Shown here: positions 17,501-25,684 of the stretch, in pieces
How positions within the stretch are numbered: the stretch's first letter is position 1
Layout of the letters: each line of letters opens with the position of its first letter
Origin: Dyadobacter chenwenxiniae
Lineage (GTDB): Bacteria; Bacteroidota; Bacteroidia; Cytophagales; Spirosomataceae
Direction: 5' to 3'
Length of the DNA: 64,000 nucleotides
Assembly (NCBI RefSeq): GCF_022869785.1
Contig: NZ_CP094997.1
Coordinates: forward strand, 6,009,001 to 6,073,000
The notes under the pieces: model-generated
The model's database searches: none
The model's input: only the letters and a program-made list of their open reading frames with translations
What the model was told of the DNA's origin: nothing
Program-made: the position numbers and the translations under genes

Positions 17501-18068
17501 TATTGTGACGGAAAAATTTCAGGAGGCAAGTATTTATCTGAATCTTTTTTCGAAACTATTCCGAACATTATTGAATAACTCAAGCAAAAACCTGGTAACG
17601 ATCGAAGAGGAACTGCATGTGCTGGAACTATACCTGCAGTTGGAAGAGATGCGGTTCTCCAGAAGCTTCTCCTACGAAATCCGTGTTGATGAAGATCTTG
17701 AAGTGGAAGAAATACTGGTTCCCGCAATGCTAATTCAGCCTTATGTGGAAAATGCACTATGGCATGGCCTGATGCATTCAAAGTTGGAACGGAAACTATT
17801 AATCGAGTTCAAAAAGATCGACGAGGATATGTTTGAGTGCAGGATTGATGACAATGGAATTGGCAGAAAAAAATCTTTTGAGATCAAGGCATTCACCAGT
17901 AAATCCAGGCATCACGTTTCCAGAGGGTTAGGCATTTCCAGTGACCGCCTGCAAGTGCTGACAAGGCAAGGTCATCATGCGGAAGTTAATTTTATTGACA
18001 AAATGCATGAGAATGGGGAGGCGGCGGGAACGTTGGTGATAGTAAAGCTGTCCAGCTTCTTGAAATAG
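14505..18068 (+). CDS. Two-component-propeller sensor with GAF and LytS-type histidine kinase domains
   Basis: A protein of about 1187 residues from ATG 14505 (signal peptide MVYKIGLLLCLLPSLVHGQ; an upstream ATG at 14448 would bury it). The periplasmic part carries reg_prop repeats (e.g. LWIGTTKGLNRYDG, VWIATINGISEA, NVWAGGSEGLLFF) forming beta-propellers, then a Y_Y_Y domain (LKYSYILEGYDKKWI). One membrane helix follows (encoded near 16800), then a cytoplasmic GAF domain (encoded about 16950-17360), and a His_kinase domain with LRAQMNPHFVFNCLNSIQE and HATPase motifs (VENALWHGL, DDNGIGR). This is the LytS-like class whose partner is usually a LytTR regulator; none is adjacent. The combination of an external propeller with a GAF domain suggests it integrates an outside and an inside signal. 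Confidence 0.92.
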   Translation: MVYKIGLLLCLLPSLVHGQFIFQNLRTADGLSSKMIECLYKDNDGILWIGTTKGLNRYDGAVVKQYRSGPGMKDFYINAIQPFGASEMLIGTKEGVKIFDKRLGAFHSDQRFIALDNKDVVSINSDVYNRLWIFTSSEIYVFLDNELVIAEKVIPDLKIIQQEGYETSVITWDAKRIGFWLGGKKTFFIDCKNRTIYHKLNNPNRIPLLDTQDVYAIAVDMASNIWYGCNANQSLNFWNADKNIVTTFVELDGKKNFGGCNYLYLDSKQRLWISTPMYSAFMKEPGKDIKQIPYSQNRTYSIGYGSFRHIIDDNEQNVWIATINGISEAPANTPVQAIYQLPSFEFFLQTGFAHSNSIVIDKEKIIASKEEGLIMYDMNHKSYRRHVVTRNKQQLVRNRFMMSTKIDDTWWCGGVDGIHFLRAGSTRFESFEKIKYKSANKFSNFIFADRNEQVWFQIWKDAIYRYSPKTGKLDRFDGTDKNYGEFNYSSSQSFVVRRNGDILFAVNGLGLLKFDAKLQKFSQVPVGNPNKFVAYDLTEDRVGNVWAAVLGRGILKLDRQNNLVDSLHTGNGFPYDNLSSIAVDHLGNVWAGGSEGLLFFNPDSKAVTEVKIDLGQNLQDYWNDIYVANKRVYAAMLDHVVVIDPSKFASVKVKKPPHITSVKVLGNEKEDFAKNTQLNLESDEDYLTFQYASLDHRDVPTLKYSYILEGYDKKWINAGRSLVASYKNLPWGKYTFKVRSTDEHGNWMKQFSSLEIYIMPPWWKSSWFMACIFIILAYIGVALHFYLIRRRRARMMEASIDYFANSVYGSNSVNEICWDIARNCISQLDFQDCVVYLLDKKRDVLVQKAVIINKASKEAELDNLVDIPLGRGIVGTVATTGKHLIISDTSKDERYIVSEERRLSELAVPLIHDGRVIGVIDTEHEERDYFKDEHLKALSIIASISSGKIAEALAQAATKEKEIELLEINKMLAESQLMALRAQMNPHFVFNCLNSIQECIVTEKFQEASIYLNLFSKLFRTLLNNSSKNLVTIEEELHVLELYLQLEEMRFSRSFSYEIRVDEDLEVEEILVPAMLIQPYVENALWHGLMHSKLERKLLIEFKKIDEDMFECRIDDNGIGRKKSFEIKAFTSKSRHHVSRGLGISSDRLQVLTRQGHHAEVNFIDKMHENGEAAGTLVIVKLSSFLK

Positions 18069-18115
18069 GCTAGTTGCTCATTCTTAAAGTTTTACTTACT
18101 TAATACACAGGAGCA

Positions 18116-18457
18116 ATGGAATTAGGTTTATGCATAATCATTCTTCTTGCCACATTCTATTTTTACTTCGGTCTTCCTAAAAGCCTGGAACTGGCCAAAA
18201 AGGCAAAAATCAAACTCCTGGGAATAGAGGCACAAGCAACCATCCTCTTTATCGAGGAAGGGGATGACGCAACAAGTCAGCCATTTAAAATTCAAATTCA
18301 GGTAGAGCCTGTTATGGGACGAAACTTCGTTACGGAATTGACAGATGTACCGCGGGCCTACGTCAGTTTTGTGAAGGTCGGCGCTAAAGTGAGAATTAAG
18401 TATCTGGTCAAAAATCAAAAAGAGGTGGTTTTTGTGAACTTCATCGGCCAATTTTGA
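18116..18457 (+). CDS. Small membrane-anchored protein (DUF3592-like)
   Basis: A 113-residue protein with one N-terminal membrane helix (IIILLATFYFYFGL) and a small beta-rich domain (AQATILFIEEGD...KVGAKVRIKYL...EVVFVNF). The pattern of an 'A.A.I..IE' strand and a later 'G..V.IKY' strand recalls DUF3592-type domains, but this is by eye. It follows the sensor kinase by 47 bp on the same strand and may be co-transcribed. Function is unknown. Confidence 0.65.
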   Translation: MELGLCIIILLATFYFYFGLPKSLELAKKAKIKLLGIEAQATILFIEEGDDATSQPFKIQIQVEPVMGRNFVTELTDVPRAYVSFVKVGAKVRIKYLVKNQKEVVFVNFIGQF

Positions 18458-18458
18458 G

Positions 18459-18492
18459 GCGCTAGATCCTTAAAAACAAAACGATCTAGCGC
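18459..18492. terminator. Inverted repeat between convergent genes (bidirectional terminator)
   Basis: A 10-bp perfect inverted repeat, GCGCTAGATC (18459-18468) with GATCTAGCGC (18483-18492), lies between the stops of two convergent genes (18457 and 18510). There is no long T-run, so it may act in both directions but weakly. Confidence 0.5.
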
Positions 18493-18509
18493 GCCAATAT
18501 GGGAAATAG

Positions 18510-20087
18510 CTACTTCGAGGCTGATGCTGCATTTAAAAGCAGTTGATCAAGCTTGGCTTCCAGGGATTTAATAGCCTCACTGTTTTTGCTGTTTTCTGAC
18601 GACATATTTTTATTTTCTTTTTCAAGCTTATTGTTCGCTTGATGCAATTCTTTAACAGCTTCAATCAAATGTGGCACCAAGCCGACGTAGTTGACTGATT
18701 TGAAGCCTTTATCATCTGTTTTTACCAATTCAGGGAATAGTGTTTCAACTTCCTGAGCAATAAGGCCAGTCTGAATAGTTTGATCTTTCAGCGTGTCTCT
18801 CCAATAGTAATTGTAACCTTGAAGAGCACTGAGCTTACTTAGACTTTCTGAAAGGGATGTGAAGTTTCGTTTGAGGCGGCGGTCGGAAGTTTGCAGAATG
18901 CCGCTGTCAACATATCCTAATCCTTGCTTATCTACCCATAATCGCCACATACCTCCCAAATAGAAACCCACCTGATCATTTTGCTTCATTCCTACAAAAG
19001 CGTCCTGAGTGATTTCAGAACCATCGAAATAAATGCCCGCTGACTGAGCGCTGTGCCTGATTCGTGCGCGTGCACCTATGTCAAGTGTGTGCGTTGGCAC
19101 TAAGACATCATGCCCAATTCCCATATTCCCGTTTCGTAAAATAGTAACTGCATTGGAAAGAGATTGGCTGCTTAGTCCGTTGCCGATCTGAAAGATTCGG
19201 TCAGTTGGCTTTGCGTTAACTTTTGCGCTTCCTTCCGGATTATCCTGAACATTATTATAGGCCCCCAGCGCAATACCGGCGAAAGTTTTAGTCACGGTTG
19301 CTTCTCCGATTGAAACGGAAGCATCACCATTTGCTTCGGCCGATGAGCCTGCCGCAAGGGACGAAACACCGAAGGCATTGGCAAAATGACCGAGTGCGGT
19401 GGAAGCAATGCCTTGTGCTTTTGTGTTGTTTCCGAGGGCTGTGCTATATGTGCCTAACCCCAACGTATTTTGTCCCGCAGCAAAGGAGTAATTGCCCAAG
19501 TTCTCAGGAGTCCATTGCCCGGTATGACTTCCGGCCCGAAAAGCGGCATTATGAGGGTACCATAACAAGTTGACTCCATTGCCGAGGAAGTCGAGCACTT
19601 TCCCGCCACCCAAAGTCCCACTTTGAATAATCGGCGCTCCATCTATCCACTTGTCCGAAGTTTTTGCGGTCACAGCCTGCTCGGCAGTTTTTGTATGTAA
19701 CGCATATGGGACGCTAAGCATTTGAGTAACGCCAAGATTTACATAATTAAAGCTGCCGTCGACGTCTAATTCGAGCTGCAGGTAATAACTTCCGTCCTGC
19801 CATGAAATGGTGCTCATATCACCATCCTTGATTATTCCATCTCCAATAGTAATATTGAAAATTCCGTTTGCATCCGTTATCGGCCCATGGACTTCCCTAG
19901 CTAGAAAGTCAGGGTCATCAGCGCTTATATTCTGCCTGATTGTCGTTCGGATTCCGACGGATTTGCTTGCTATAATTTTGCCGGTTGCATCCCGGGCAAC
20001 ACCTTGAAACCTAAATTTAACAGGTGCCTGTGCCAATGAAATGTGGCTAAAAAGAAAAATCGAAAACACTAAAAGAAGTTGTTTCAT
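18510..20087 (-). CDS. Fibre-like secreted protein with YadA-type head repeats and S74 intramolecular chaperone domain
   Basis: A 525-residue protein with signal peptide (about 1-19, FSHISLAQ). The N-terminal domain (PVKFRFQGVARDATGKII...) is common in Bacteroidota tail-fibre-like proteins. The middle has YadA/Hia head-like heptad-type repeats (GLGTYSTALGNNTKAQG, GIASTALGHFANAFG, GDASVSIGE). The C-terminus has a peptidase S74 chaperone domain: SDRRLKRNF (catalytic Ser and Lys region, about 401-409), TGLIAQEVETLFPELV, then a coiled coil (about 475-515). S74 domains trimerise fibre proteins and often cleave themselves off. The protein is thus predicted to be a trimeric surface fibre. Its leader has a nested hairpin (20101-20155). 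Confidence 0.85.
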   Translation of the reverse strand: MKQLLLVFSIFLFSHISLAQAPVKFRFQGVARDATGKIIASKSVGIRTTIRQNISADDPDFLAREVHGPITDANGIFNITIGDGIIKDGDMSTISWQDGSYYLQLELDVDGSFNYVNLGVTQMLSVPYALHTKTAEQAVTAKTSDKWIDGAPIIQSGTLGGGKVLDFLGNGVNLLWYPHNAAFRAGSHTGQWTPENLGNYSFAAGQNTLGLGTYSTALGNNTKAQGIASTALGHFANAFGVSSLAAGSSAEANGDASVSIGEATVTKTFAGIALGAYNNVQDNPEGSAKVNAKPTDRIFQIGNGLSSQSLSNAVTILRNGNMGIGHDVLVPTHTLDIGARARIRHSAQSAGIYFDGSEITQDAFVGMKQNDQVGFYLGGMWRLWVDKQGLGYVDSGILQTSDRRLKRNFTSLSESLSKLSALQGYNYYWRDTLKDQTIQTGLIAQEVETLFPELVKTDDKGFKSVNYVGLVPHLIEAVKELHQANNKLEKENKNMSSENSKNSEAIKSLEAKLDQLLLNAASASK

Positions 20088-20100
20088 TGATAGCGTGATT

Positions 20101-20155
20101 AAGTTTACATGATGATTTCATCTTCTCAAACCAGAAGATTAGGGGAAGTAAACTT
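20101..20155 (-). other. Nested hairpin in the leader of the S74 fibre gene
   Basis: Outer arms AAGTTTAC (20101-20108) and GTAAACTT (20148-20155) enclose an inner hairpin ATCTTCT (20120-20126) / AGAAGAT (20133-20139). It lies 14-68 nt before the S74 gene ATG. The rest of the 340-bp divergent gap (20088-20427) shows no further feature. It may be an mRNA leader structure or protein-binding site; there is no U-tract. Confidence 0.4.
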
Positions 20156-20427
20156 TAAAGACCTCAATTCTCAAAAGCGTTTATTTACAGGTATAGCTAA
20201 TGAATGATCGGTTAATATGCCTATCAAAAAAGTTATGTCGCTGGCTCAATATAGTCGCAATGCAGGTCGAACCGGGATCAGGGCAAAGTAGACAAGTCCT
20301 AAAATTTAACCGTTAAATAATTGCGCGAAGGCCGTTAATTCATTGGCTGCCTGCTGCATTGTGTCCGGAAGAGTGTTCTGATCTATTATTGCAGTTAGGA
20401 ACATTACTCACAAAAAACAACACGATT

Positions 20428-21183
20428 ATGAGACGTATTTCTCTTCAATTCTCAGTGCTGCTCGCCGCATTGTTTCTCTTTGCTTTTTCTTGCCAGGATC
20501 ATTATGTGCCGGAGGAACCGGAACCTGAAACATTACAAATCAAAACTTTGCCTATAGAATCTCCGACCAATGGAGAATATAGTCGCACGAAACTTGGGGT
20601 AGCCATAGAAAAATTGGGAATTAAACCTGTAAAAGAATTTGGGCTTGTCATTTCCATTCACTGGATTGGAGACAATGATTATACGGAACAGCCCACCACC
20701 AGTAATCAAACTTTGTCAATCGAAGAAGCGCCAAGTCTTGGAGAGCATACATTTACGGAAGGCGGCTTTGAGCGCGATGAGATAGCAGAAGTGTATTATC
20801 GCGCCTATGCAGAATTAGCCGACGGGCAAGTCATTTACGGCGAGATTATGAAGTTTACACCTCTTGACATAGTTGGCATACGTGTAACGGATGTGTCCGG
20901 AAAAAGTGCACCTATCTCCGGCACCGTAGATATATCAAGCTTGGGAGCGGTTGATGTAGAGGAATATGGGCTTGTATATTCTTACAAAGTCAATAGTAAC
21001 GATCCCATCAGCTCAAGGCCAACATTGGCTGATCACAAAGCTAAATCAGCCATCCCTATCAAATTGGGAAAACAAGAAATTACATTACCGACTCCGGGAA
21101 ATTCTGTTTCTCATCTATACGTCCGTCCTTATGTGAAGTACAAAAATGGTAATGTGTTCTATGGCAATATAAGCGGCCACTAA
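20428..21183 (+). CDS. Lipoprotein of unknown function
   Basis: A 251-residue protein from ATG 20428, chosen because it begins a good lipoprotein signal peptide (MRRISLQFSVLLAALFLFAF, lipobox AFSC). The mature part has two similar beta-rich halves (EFGLVISIHWIGDND...VYYRAYAELADGQVIYGEI and EYGLVYSYKVNSND...LYVRPYVKYKNGNVFYGNI), each with 'E(F/Y)GLV...' and '.YVR.Y...G..(I/F)YG.I'. This tandem pattern resembles Fn3-like repeats seen in Bacteroidota 'VEYGF.YS' lipoproteins. Probably a surface or periplasmic binding lipoprotein; ligand unknown. The small YodC-like gene follows at 34 bp. Confidence 0.75.
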   Translation: MRRISLQFSVLLAALFLFAFSCQDHYVPEEPEPETLQIKTLPIESPTNGEYSRTKLGVAIEKLGIKPVKEFGLVISIHWIGDNDYTEQPTTSNQTLSIEEAPSLGEHTFTEGGFERDEIAEVYYRAYAELADGQVIYGEIMKFTPLDIVGIRVTDVSGKSAPISGTVDISSLGAVDVEEYGLVYSYKVNSNDPISSRPTLADHKAKSAIPIKLGKQEITLPTPGNSVSHLYVRPYVKYKNGNVFYGNISGH

Positions 21184-21217
21184 GTGCAACCAAACTTTTT
21201 TCATTAATACTATTATA

Positions 21218-21442
21218 ATGCAACAACAAGAAGAAATTCAAATAGGCGACGTCGTTTGGCTGAAATCGGGGAGTCCTTCGATGACGGTGGATGGGTTTCA
21301 CCAGACTTCTAAAAATTTTTACAGATGTTTTTGGTTTAATGACGAAGGAAATGCTGTTTCTGAATATTTCAATCAGCTTAGTTTGACGACGACCGAGCAT
21401 ACACTAAAATTCTCAGCCAAGAACAAGTCTGAAAACCAGTAG
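21218..21442 (+). CDS. YodC-like DUF2158 small protein
   Basis: A 74-residue protein with the DUF2158/YodC signature IGDVVWLKSGSPSMTVDGF at the N-terminus and a W/F-rich strand (RCFWFNDEGNAVSEYF). These small soluble proteins have an SH3-like fold and no known activity. It lies 34 bp after the lipoprotein gene and is followed by a strong terminator, so the two probably form a short operon. Confidence 0.8.
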   Translation: MQQQEEIQIGDVVWLKSGSPSMTVDGFHQTSKNFYRCFWFNDEGNAVSEYFNQLSLTTTEHTLKFSAKNKSENQ

Positions 21443-21461
21443 CAAGGTTGAGATACAAGCG

Positions 21462-21520
21462 AAAGTCCCTGGCTTTCTGACTTTACTTTCAAGTGAGTCA
21501 GGCTGTTCAGGGACTTTTTT
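21462..21520 (+). terminator. Rho-independent terminator after the YodC-like gene
   Basis: AAAGTCCCTG (21462-21471) pairs with CAGGGACTTT (21508-21517) and is followed by a T-run to 21520 on the plus strand. The long loop may form a second inner hairpin. Confidence 0.8.
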
Positions 21521-21655
21521 GTGTCTATTCCCTTGCAATGGTCTGCTCATTCTTGGAGGCAGGGAAATAATGTTGCGCTGGCTCAGTCTAATCAAATTTT
21601 GCAATGGCGGGGGTGTTTAGTTTCTTTGCAAGAATTGATTCTAGATTATCTTCTT

Positions 21656-23248
21656 ATGAACAGAAATTTGCTGGCAGGAATGTTCCTGTCATTTACAACT
21701 TTGGCTTTTGCGCAGGATGACGCTGCCAAATACGCTGAAAGTATAACGCCCGCCGATTTAAAAAAGCATTTGGTAATCATTGCTTCAGATAGCCTCGAAG
21801 GGCGTGATACGGGCTCCCCTGGTCAAAAAAAGGCAGCCGAATATGTTTCTGGATTTTATAAGCAATACGGCTTGGCACCGGCTGCAACCGCTCCTGACAG
21901 TTCCAAAAGTTATTTACAAAAATACAATCTCTACAAGAGGAGCTGGGGCGAAGTTTATGTGAAAGTAGGTGGGAAAAAGTATGAATTTAACAAAGACTTT
22001 TATGTCAACGGCCTTTTGAATGTCCCTCAGGAATCGAGCTCTGAGGTGATTTTAGTTGGCTACGGAATTGATGATCCGAGCTACACGGACTACAATAATC
22101 TGGATGTGAAAGGAAAATCCGTCGTCATGTTCGAAGGCGAACCGAGAAGTGCTGATGGCAAATATCTGGTAAGCGGCACTACGGAAAAAACAAAGTGGAG
22201 CGGTCCGGTTTCCTGGCAGGCAAAGGCCAGGGTTGCGCTGGACAGAGGTGCAACTTATATTTTTATCATCACGGAAAAGACGGGCGAGGATCTTGACAAG
22301 GAAATCCGGCAGCGTGCAGTGATGGCCAGACGTTTCAGCGCGCCTACGTTAAAGCCGGTTGTAGAAGCACCCAACAGTGTTGCGGCGTTTGCCGTTTCTC
22401 CCGGTATTGCTGCTCAGATCATGAATACTTCTACCAATAAGCTTTTGAAGGAAAAGGCATCTATTGACAAGTCGGGTAAGCCGCTCTTAAAGCAAATGAC
22501 GGGGAATGTAGCGGTCAAAGCGGAGCGTAAGAGCGAGACTATGGAAACCGAGAATGTTGCCGCCTTTATGGAAGGTTCTGATAAGAAAGATGAGGTCCTT
22601 GTCATTAGCGCGCATTTGGACCACATTGGAATTTCTGAAAATGGGGAGATTAACAATGGTGCAGATGATGATGGATCGGGCACAGTGTCCCTGCTTGAAA
22701 TTGCGGAGGCTTTCAGCAAAGCAAAAGCCGACGGTAAGGGGCCACGGAGAAGTATCTTATTCCTGAATGTTACCGGTGAGGAAAAGGGGCTTTTTGGATC
22801 GGAATATTATTCTGAAAATCCTCTCTTTCCGCTGAAAAACACGATTGCGGATCTAAATATTGATATGATCGGGCGTGTAGACCAGGCACATGCCAATGAT
22901 CACAAATATGTTTATCTGATCGGTTCGGATAAGCTTTCTTCCAAATTGCACGCAATCAGCGAGGAAGCAAACAAGAAATATGTTAACTACAAACTGGATT
23001 ACACATTTAACGATCCGAAAGACCCTAACCGGTTCTATTACCGCTCGGATCATTATAATTTTGCCAAAATGGGCGTTCCTGTCATTTTCTACTTTACAGG
23101 TGTCCACGAGGATTATCACAAGCCGGGCGATGATGTGGAAAAGATTCTTTTTGACAAGCAAGCGCCGATTGTGAAACTGGTTTTTCATACCGCATGGGAA
23201 TTGGTAAATCGGGAAGAGCGCATTGAGGTTGACAGCAACAAAGAGTAA
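21656..23248 (+). CDS. M28-family metallopeptidase, exported
   Basis: A 530-residue protein from ATG 21656 (signal peptide ending TTLAFAQD). It has the order seen in M28 aminopeptidases with an inserted PA domain (about 115-290: EVILVGYGIDDPSY...DLDKEIRQRAV) and the di-zinc peptidase core: SAHLDHIG (His ligand), NNGADDDGSG (bridging Asp), TGEEKGLFGSEYY (general base Glu-Glu), NIDMIGR (Asp) and EDYHKPGDD (His). It removes N-terminal residues from peptides in the periplasm or outside the cell. It ends 13 bp before the TraB/GumN start, so the two are probably one operon. Confidence 0.92.
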   Translation: MNRNLLAGMFLSFTTLAFAQDDAAKYAESITPADLKKHLVIIASDSLEGRDTGSPGQKKAAEYVSGFYKQYGLAPAATAPDSSKSYLQKYNLYKRSWGEVYVKVGGKKYEFNKDFYVNGLLNVPQESSSEVILVGYGIDDPSYTDYNNLDVKGKSVVMFEGEPRSADGKYLVSGTTEKTKWSGPVSWQAKARVALDRGATYIFIITEKTGEDLDKEIRQRAVMARRFSAPTLKPVVEAPNSVAAFAVSPGIAAQIMNTSTNKLLKEKASIDKSGKPLLKQMTGNVAVKAERKSETMETENVAAFMEGSDKKDEVLVISAHLDHIGISENGEINNGADDDGSGTVSLLEIAEAFSKAKADGKGPRRSILFLNVTGEEKGLFGSEYYSENPLFPLKNTIADLNIDMIGRVDQAHANDHKYVYLIGSDKLSSKLHAISEEANKKYVNYKLDYTFNDPKDPNRFYYRSDHYNFAKMGVPVIFYFTGVHEDYHKPGDDVEKILFDKQAPIVKLVFHTAWELVNREERIEVDSNKE

Positions 23249-23261
23249 CGACCATAAGGCT

Positions 23262-24122
23262 ATGAAAAAATTACTTTTAAGTGTTCTTCTGCTTATTACA
23301 TGCTTTTTTGCCACAGCGCAGGCGCCGGTTGAGAATTCCCTGCTATGGGAAATTACATCACCGGGGCAGGCAAAACCGTCCTATCTGTTTGGGACCATAC
23401 ATTTGATTTGCCCTGCTGATTTCTCGTTGAGTGACTCATTGAGAGCAACATTAGCGCGCAGTGAACAAGTTGCCCTGGAAATAGATATGGATGATCCCGG
23501 TATGATGGCCAGCATGATGAAATCGATGAATATGTCGGGTGGTAATGAATTGAAAAAGTTGGTGACAGAGCAGGAATACGCAAAGCTGAGCACGTTCTAT
23601 AAGGATTCAGTTGGTGTAGGGATTGATATGTTTGAAAAAGCGAAGCCTTTTATTTTAATGGGGCCGCTTTTCAATGCTGTGTTATCCTGCCAGCCCCAGT
23701 CCTATGAAATGTCGCTGGTTGAATTAGCTGGAAAACAGAAGTCAGAAGTGATTGGGATTGAGACATTGGAGGAACAAATGGCTATTTTTGACACTATTCC
23801 GTATAAAGATCAGATTAAAACGATCATTGCGATGATTGACAGCCTCCCTCAGGCGCGAAAAGAATTTAGTAATCTTGTTGCTTTGTACAAATCACAGAGA
23901 ATCAACGATTTGTACAATCTTATGATGGCGAGCAATTATGGGATGGATGGAAATGAAGAGGTAATGCTTTTTGCCAGAAACAAAAAATGGGTGCCCCGGA
24001 TCAAGAAAATTGCAGCTGAAAAACCAACCTTTTTTGCCGTCGGAGCGGGTCACCTTGGAGGTAATCGCGGTGTGATTTCTTTATTAAGAAAAGCAGGATT
24101 TAAGGTCAGAGCTATAAATTGA
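23262..24122 (+). CDS. TraB/GumN-family protein, exported
   Basis: A 286-residue protein from ATG 23262 with signal peptide MKKLLLSVLLLITCFFATAQ. The TraB/GumN (Tiki-like) fold is recognised by SYLFGTIHLICPADF near the start (GT.H motif), the SEQVALEID strand with Glu, the central ETLEEQMAIFDTIPYKDQI, and the C-terminal FFAVGAGHLGGNRGVISLLRKAGF (GxGHL motif). The family is related to Tiki metalloproteases: the two GxxH sites and the Glu suggest metal-dependent proteolysis, but bacterial members are mostly untested. It ends 2 bp from the convergent nuoN stop. Confidence 0.88.
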   Translation: MKKLLLSVLLLITCFFATAQAPVENSLLWEITSPGQAKPSYLFGTIHLICPADFSLSDSLRATLARSEQVALEIDMDDPGMMASMMKSMNMSGGNELKKLVTEQEYAKLSTFYKDSVGVGIDMFEKAKPFILMGPLFNAVLSCQPQSYEMSLVELAGKQKSEVIGIETLEEQMAIFDTIPYKDQIKTIIAMIDSLPQARKEFSNLVALYKSQRINDLYNLMMASNYGMDGNEEVMLFARNKKWVPRIKKIAAEKPTFFAVGAGHLGGNRGVISLLRKAGFKVRAIN

Positions 24123-24124
24123 TC

Positions 24125-25582
24125 TTAAAATGCTGAAATGAAACTGGTTACCAGACCTGGGTTGAAAAACAATAAAAAGATCGTTATGACGAGCAAGCCG
24201 GCAATTACTTTGCCGGTTATGCTTTGATTTGGAAGTGCTCTCTTTTGATTTAATGCTTTGAAAAATAGTAAATAAGGGATTCGCAAATAGTAAGCAAGCG
24301 ATATCGCCGCATTCAAAATTCCGCCAATAAGCAGCCACAGCATCCATGGAAATGCCTGCTGATGATAACTTTCCCAAAGCGCAGAAAAGACCAATAGTTT
24401 AGAGGTGAAACCGGCCGTTGGCGGCAGACCAGCCAATGCGATCATGGCAATGGTCAGAATGCTGGAAATCCACATGTTTCTGCGGCCTAACCCTTCAAAA
24501 CTGGCTAGGCTTGTGTTGGACACCGGTTGTAACAGATCAATCAGGAAGAAAACGGTCAGGTTGATAATCAGATATGCGGCTGTATAGAAAACGGCGGATT
24601 CGAACCCAAAACGGCTGTAAGCCGCAATCCCAACCAGCAAATATCCAGCTTGCGCGATAGAAGAATAAGCTAGCAGTCGCCTGGCATTGCTTTGCAGAAG
24701 GGCAGCGACATTTCCAATCGTCATGCTGATTAATGCGATTCCGCCTAAAACAGGGAAATATTGCGCGGGTAAAATTCCGGCTAAACGCATTAAAACAAGA
24801 ACTACTGCAGCTTTTGGCGCAACAGACAAAAACGAGACAAGTGGAGTAGGAGCAGCCTCGTAAATGTCTGGCGTCCAGACATGAAAGGGCACGAGCGAAA
24901 GCTTGAAAAGCAGTCCAGCCAGCGTAAGTACAATGGTTACCGTTATCACCAGCGGCGAATTATTCATCAACCCGGCCGTCATGGCTTCGCTGGTAATGTC
25001 CATTGTGCCGGTTAAGCCGTAAATCAATGAGATTCCATAAAGCATTACTGCTGAGCTTGCTGCACCAAAAAGCAAATATTTAATGCCTCCTTCGGCCGCT
25101 TTTTTAAAGGGAGATATGGATACGAGCAAGTAAGAACTGATGGAAATCAATTCTAAAGAAAGGTAAATAGTCAGCAAATGTGTCGACATTGTCAGCAGAT
25201 TCATTCCTGCAACAGCGGCAATCAGCAGCGCATTGAATTCAGGCGGGAAATCATATTTCAATACGCGCACATGGATCAGCGTGAAAATCCAGGCGAGCGT
25301 GATCATGATTTTGAAAAAAACGGCCTGCCTATCCAGGAACAGAAGTGGTTGAAATCGAAAGGCAGGTTCGGTGTTCCATTGACCGAGTATCAGCAAAAGT
25401 GTTATAATGCTGCCTGCAAGCGCTATATTTTGAAGATAGGAGGCAATTTTGTCTTTTTTAAGCCAACGCAAAAAAACCAGTTCCGCAAAGAGGAAAAAGC
25501 AAAAGAGCAATGCCAGAAAAATTTCAGGAGTGATTCCCGCCAGGCTCCGGCGTATATGTATAAGCTGTTCGTTAATATCCAA
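24125..25582 (-). CDS. nuoN: NADH-quinone oxidoreductase subunit N
   Basis: An antiporter-like proton-pumping subunit of complex I with about 14 membrane helices. Diagnostic blocks are LEL...SYLLVS in the conserved Glu helix, GGIKYLLFGAASSAVMLYG (Lys helix), PFHVWTPDIYEAAPTPLVSFLSVAPKAA and SNARRLLAYSSIAQAGYLLVG. The start is uncertain: no ATG precedes the first helix, and the candidates are TTG at 25609 or TTG at 25582. The latter is chosen because a -7 box (TACTTTTG, 25614-25607) overlaps the former and because DINEQLIHIRRSLAG resembles family N-termini. The other nuo genes are absent, so nuoN here is a single transcription unit, which is unusual because it normally ends the nuo operon. Confidence 0.9.
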   Translation of the reverse strand: MDINEQLIHIRRSLAGITPEIFLALLFCFFLFAELVFLRWLKKDKIASYLQNIALAGSIITLLLILGQWNTEPAFRFQPLLFLDRQAVFFKIMITLAWIFTLIHVRVLKYDFPPEFNALLIAAVAGMNLLTMSTHLLTIYLSLELISISSYLLVSISPFKKAAEGGIKYLLFGAASSAVMLYGISLIYGLTGTMDITSEAMTAGLMNNSPLVITVTIVLTLAGLLFKLSLVPFHVWTPDIYEAAPTPLVSFLSVAPKAAVVLVLMRLAGILPAQYFPVLGGIALISMTIGNVAALLQSNARRLLAYSSIAQAGYLLVGIAAYSRFGFESAVFYTAAYLIINLTVFFLIDLLQPVSNTSLASFEGLGRRNMWISSILTIAMIALAGLPPTAGFTSKLLVFSALWESYHQQAFPWMLWLLIGGILNAAISLAYYLRIPYLLFFKALNQKRALPNQSITGKVIAGLLVITIFLLFFNPGLVTSFISAF

Positions 25583-25606
25583 TTTGAGCGGGTACAATTT
25601 TTTTGG

Positions 25607-25614
25607 CAAAAGTA
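25607..25614 (-). promoter_or_regulatory. -7 box upstream of nuoN
   Basis: TACTTTTG on the minus strand matches TANNTTTG. It overlaps the TTG at 25609 and so argues that translation of nuoN begins further downstream. Confidence 0.4.
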
Positions 25615-25684
25615 CAGAAAGATGCCAGCAATCTAAATTCTCGCATTATCAGACTTCGAACTTATCAAATTAACCAACTTAATC

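Noticed and set aside
24125..25582. nuoN as an Mrp antiporter or other homologue
   Set aside because: The blocks GGIKYLLFGAASSAVMLYG and PFHVWTPDIYEAAPTPL are specific to NuoN, and no mrp genes are adjacent.
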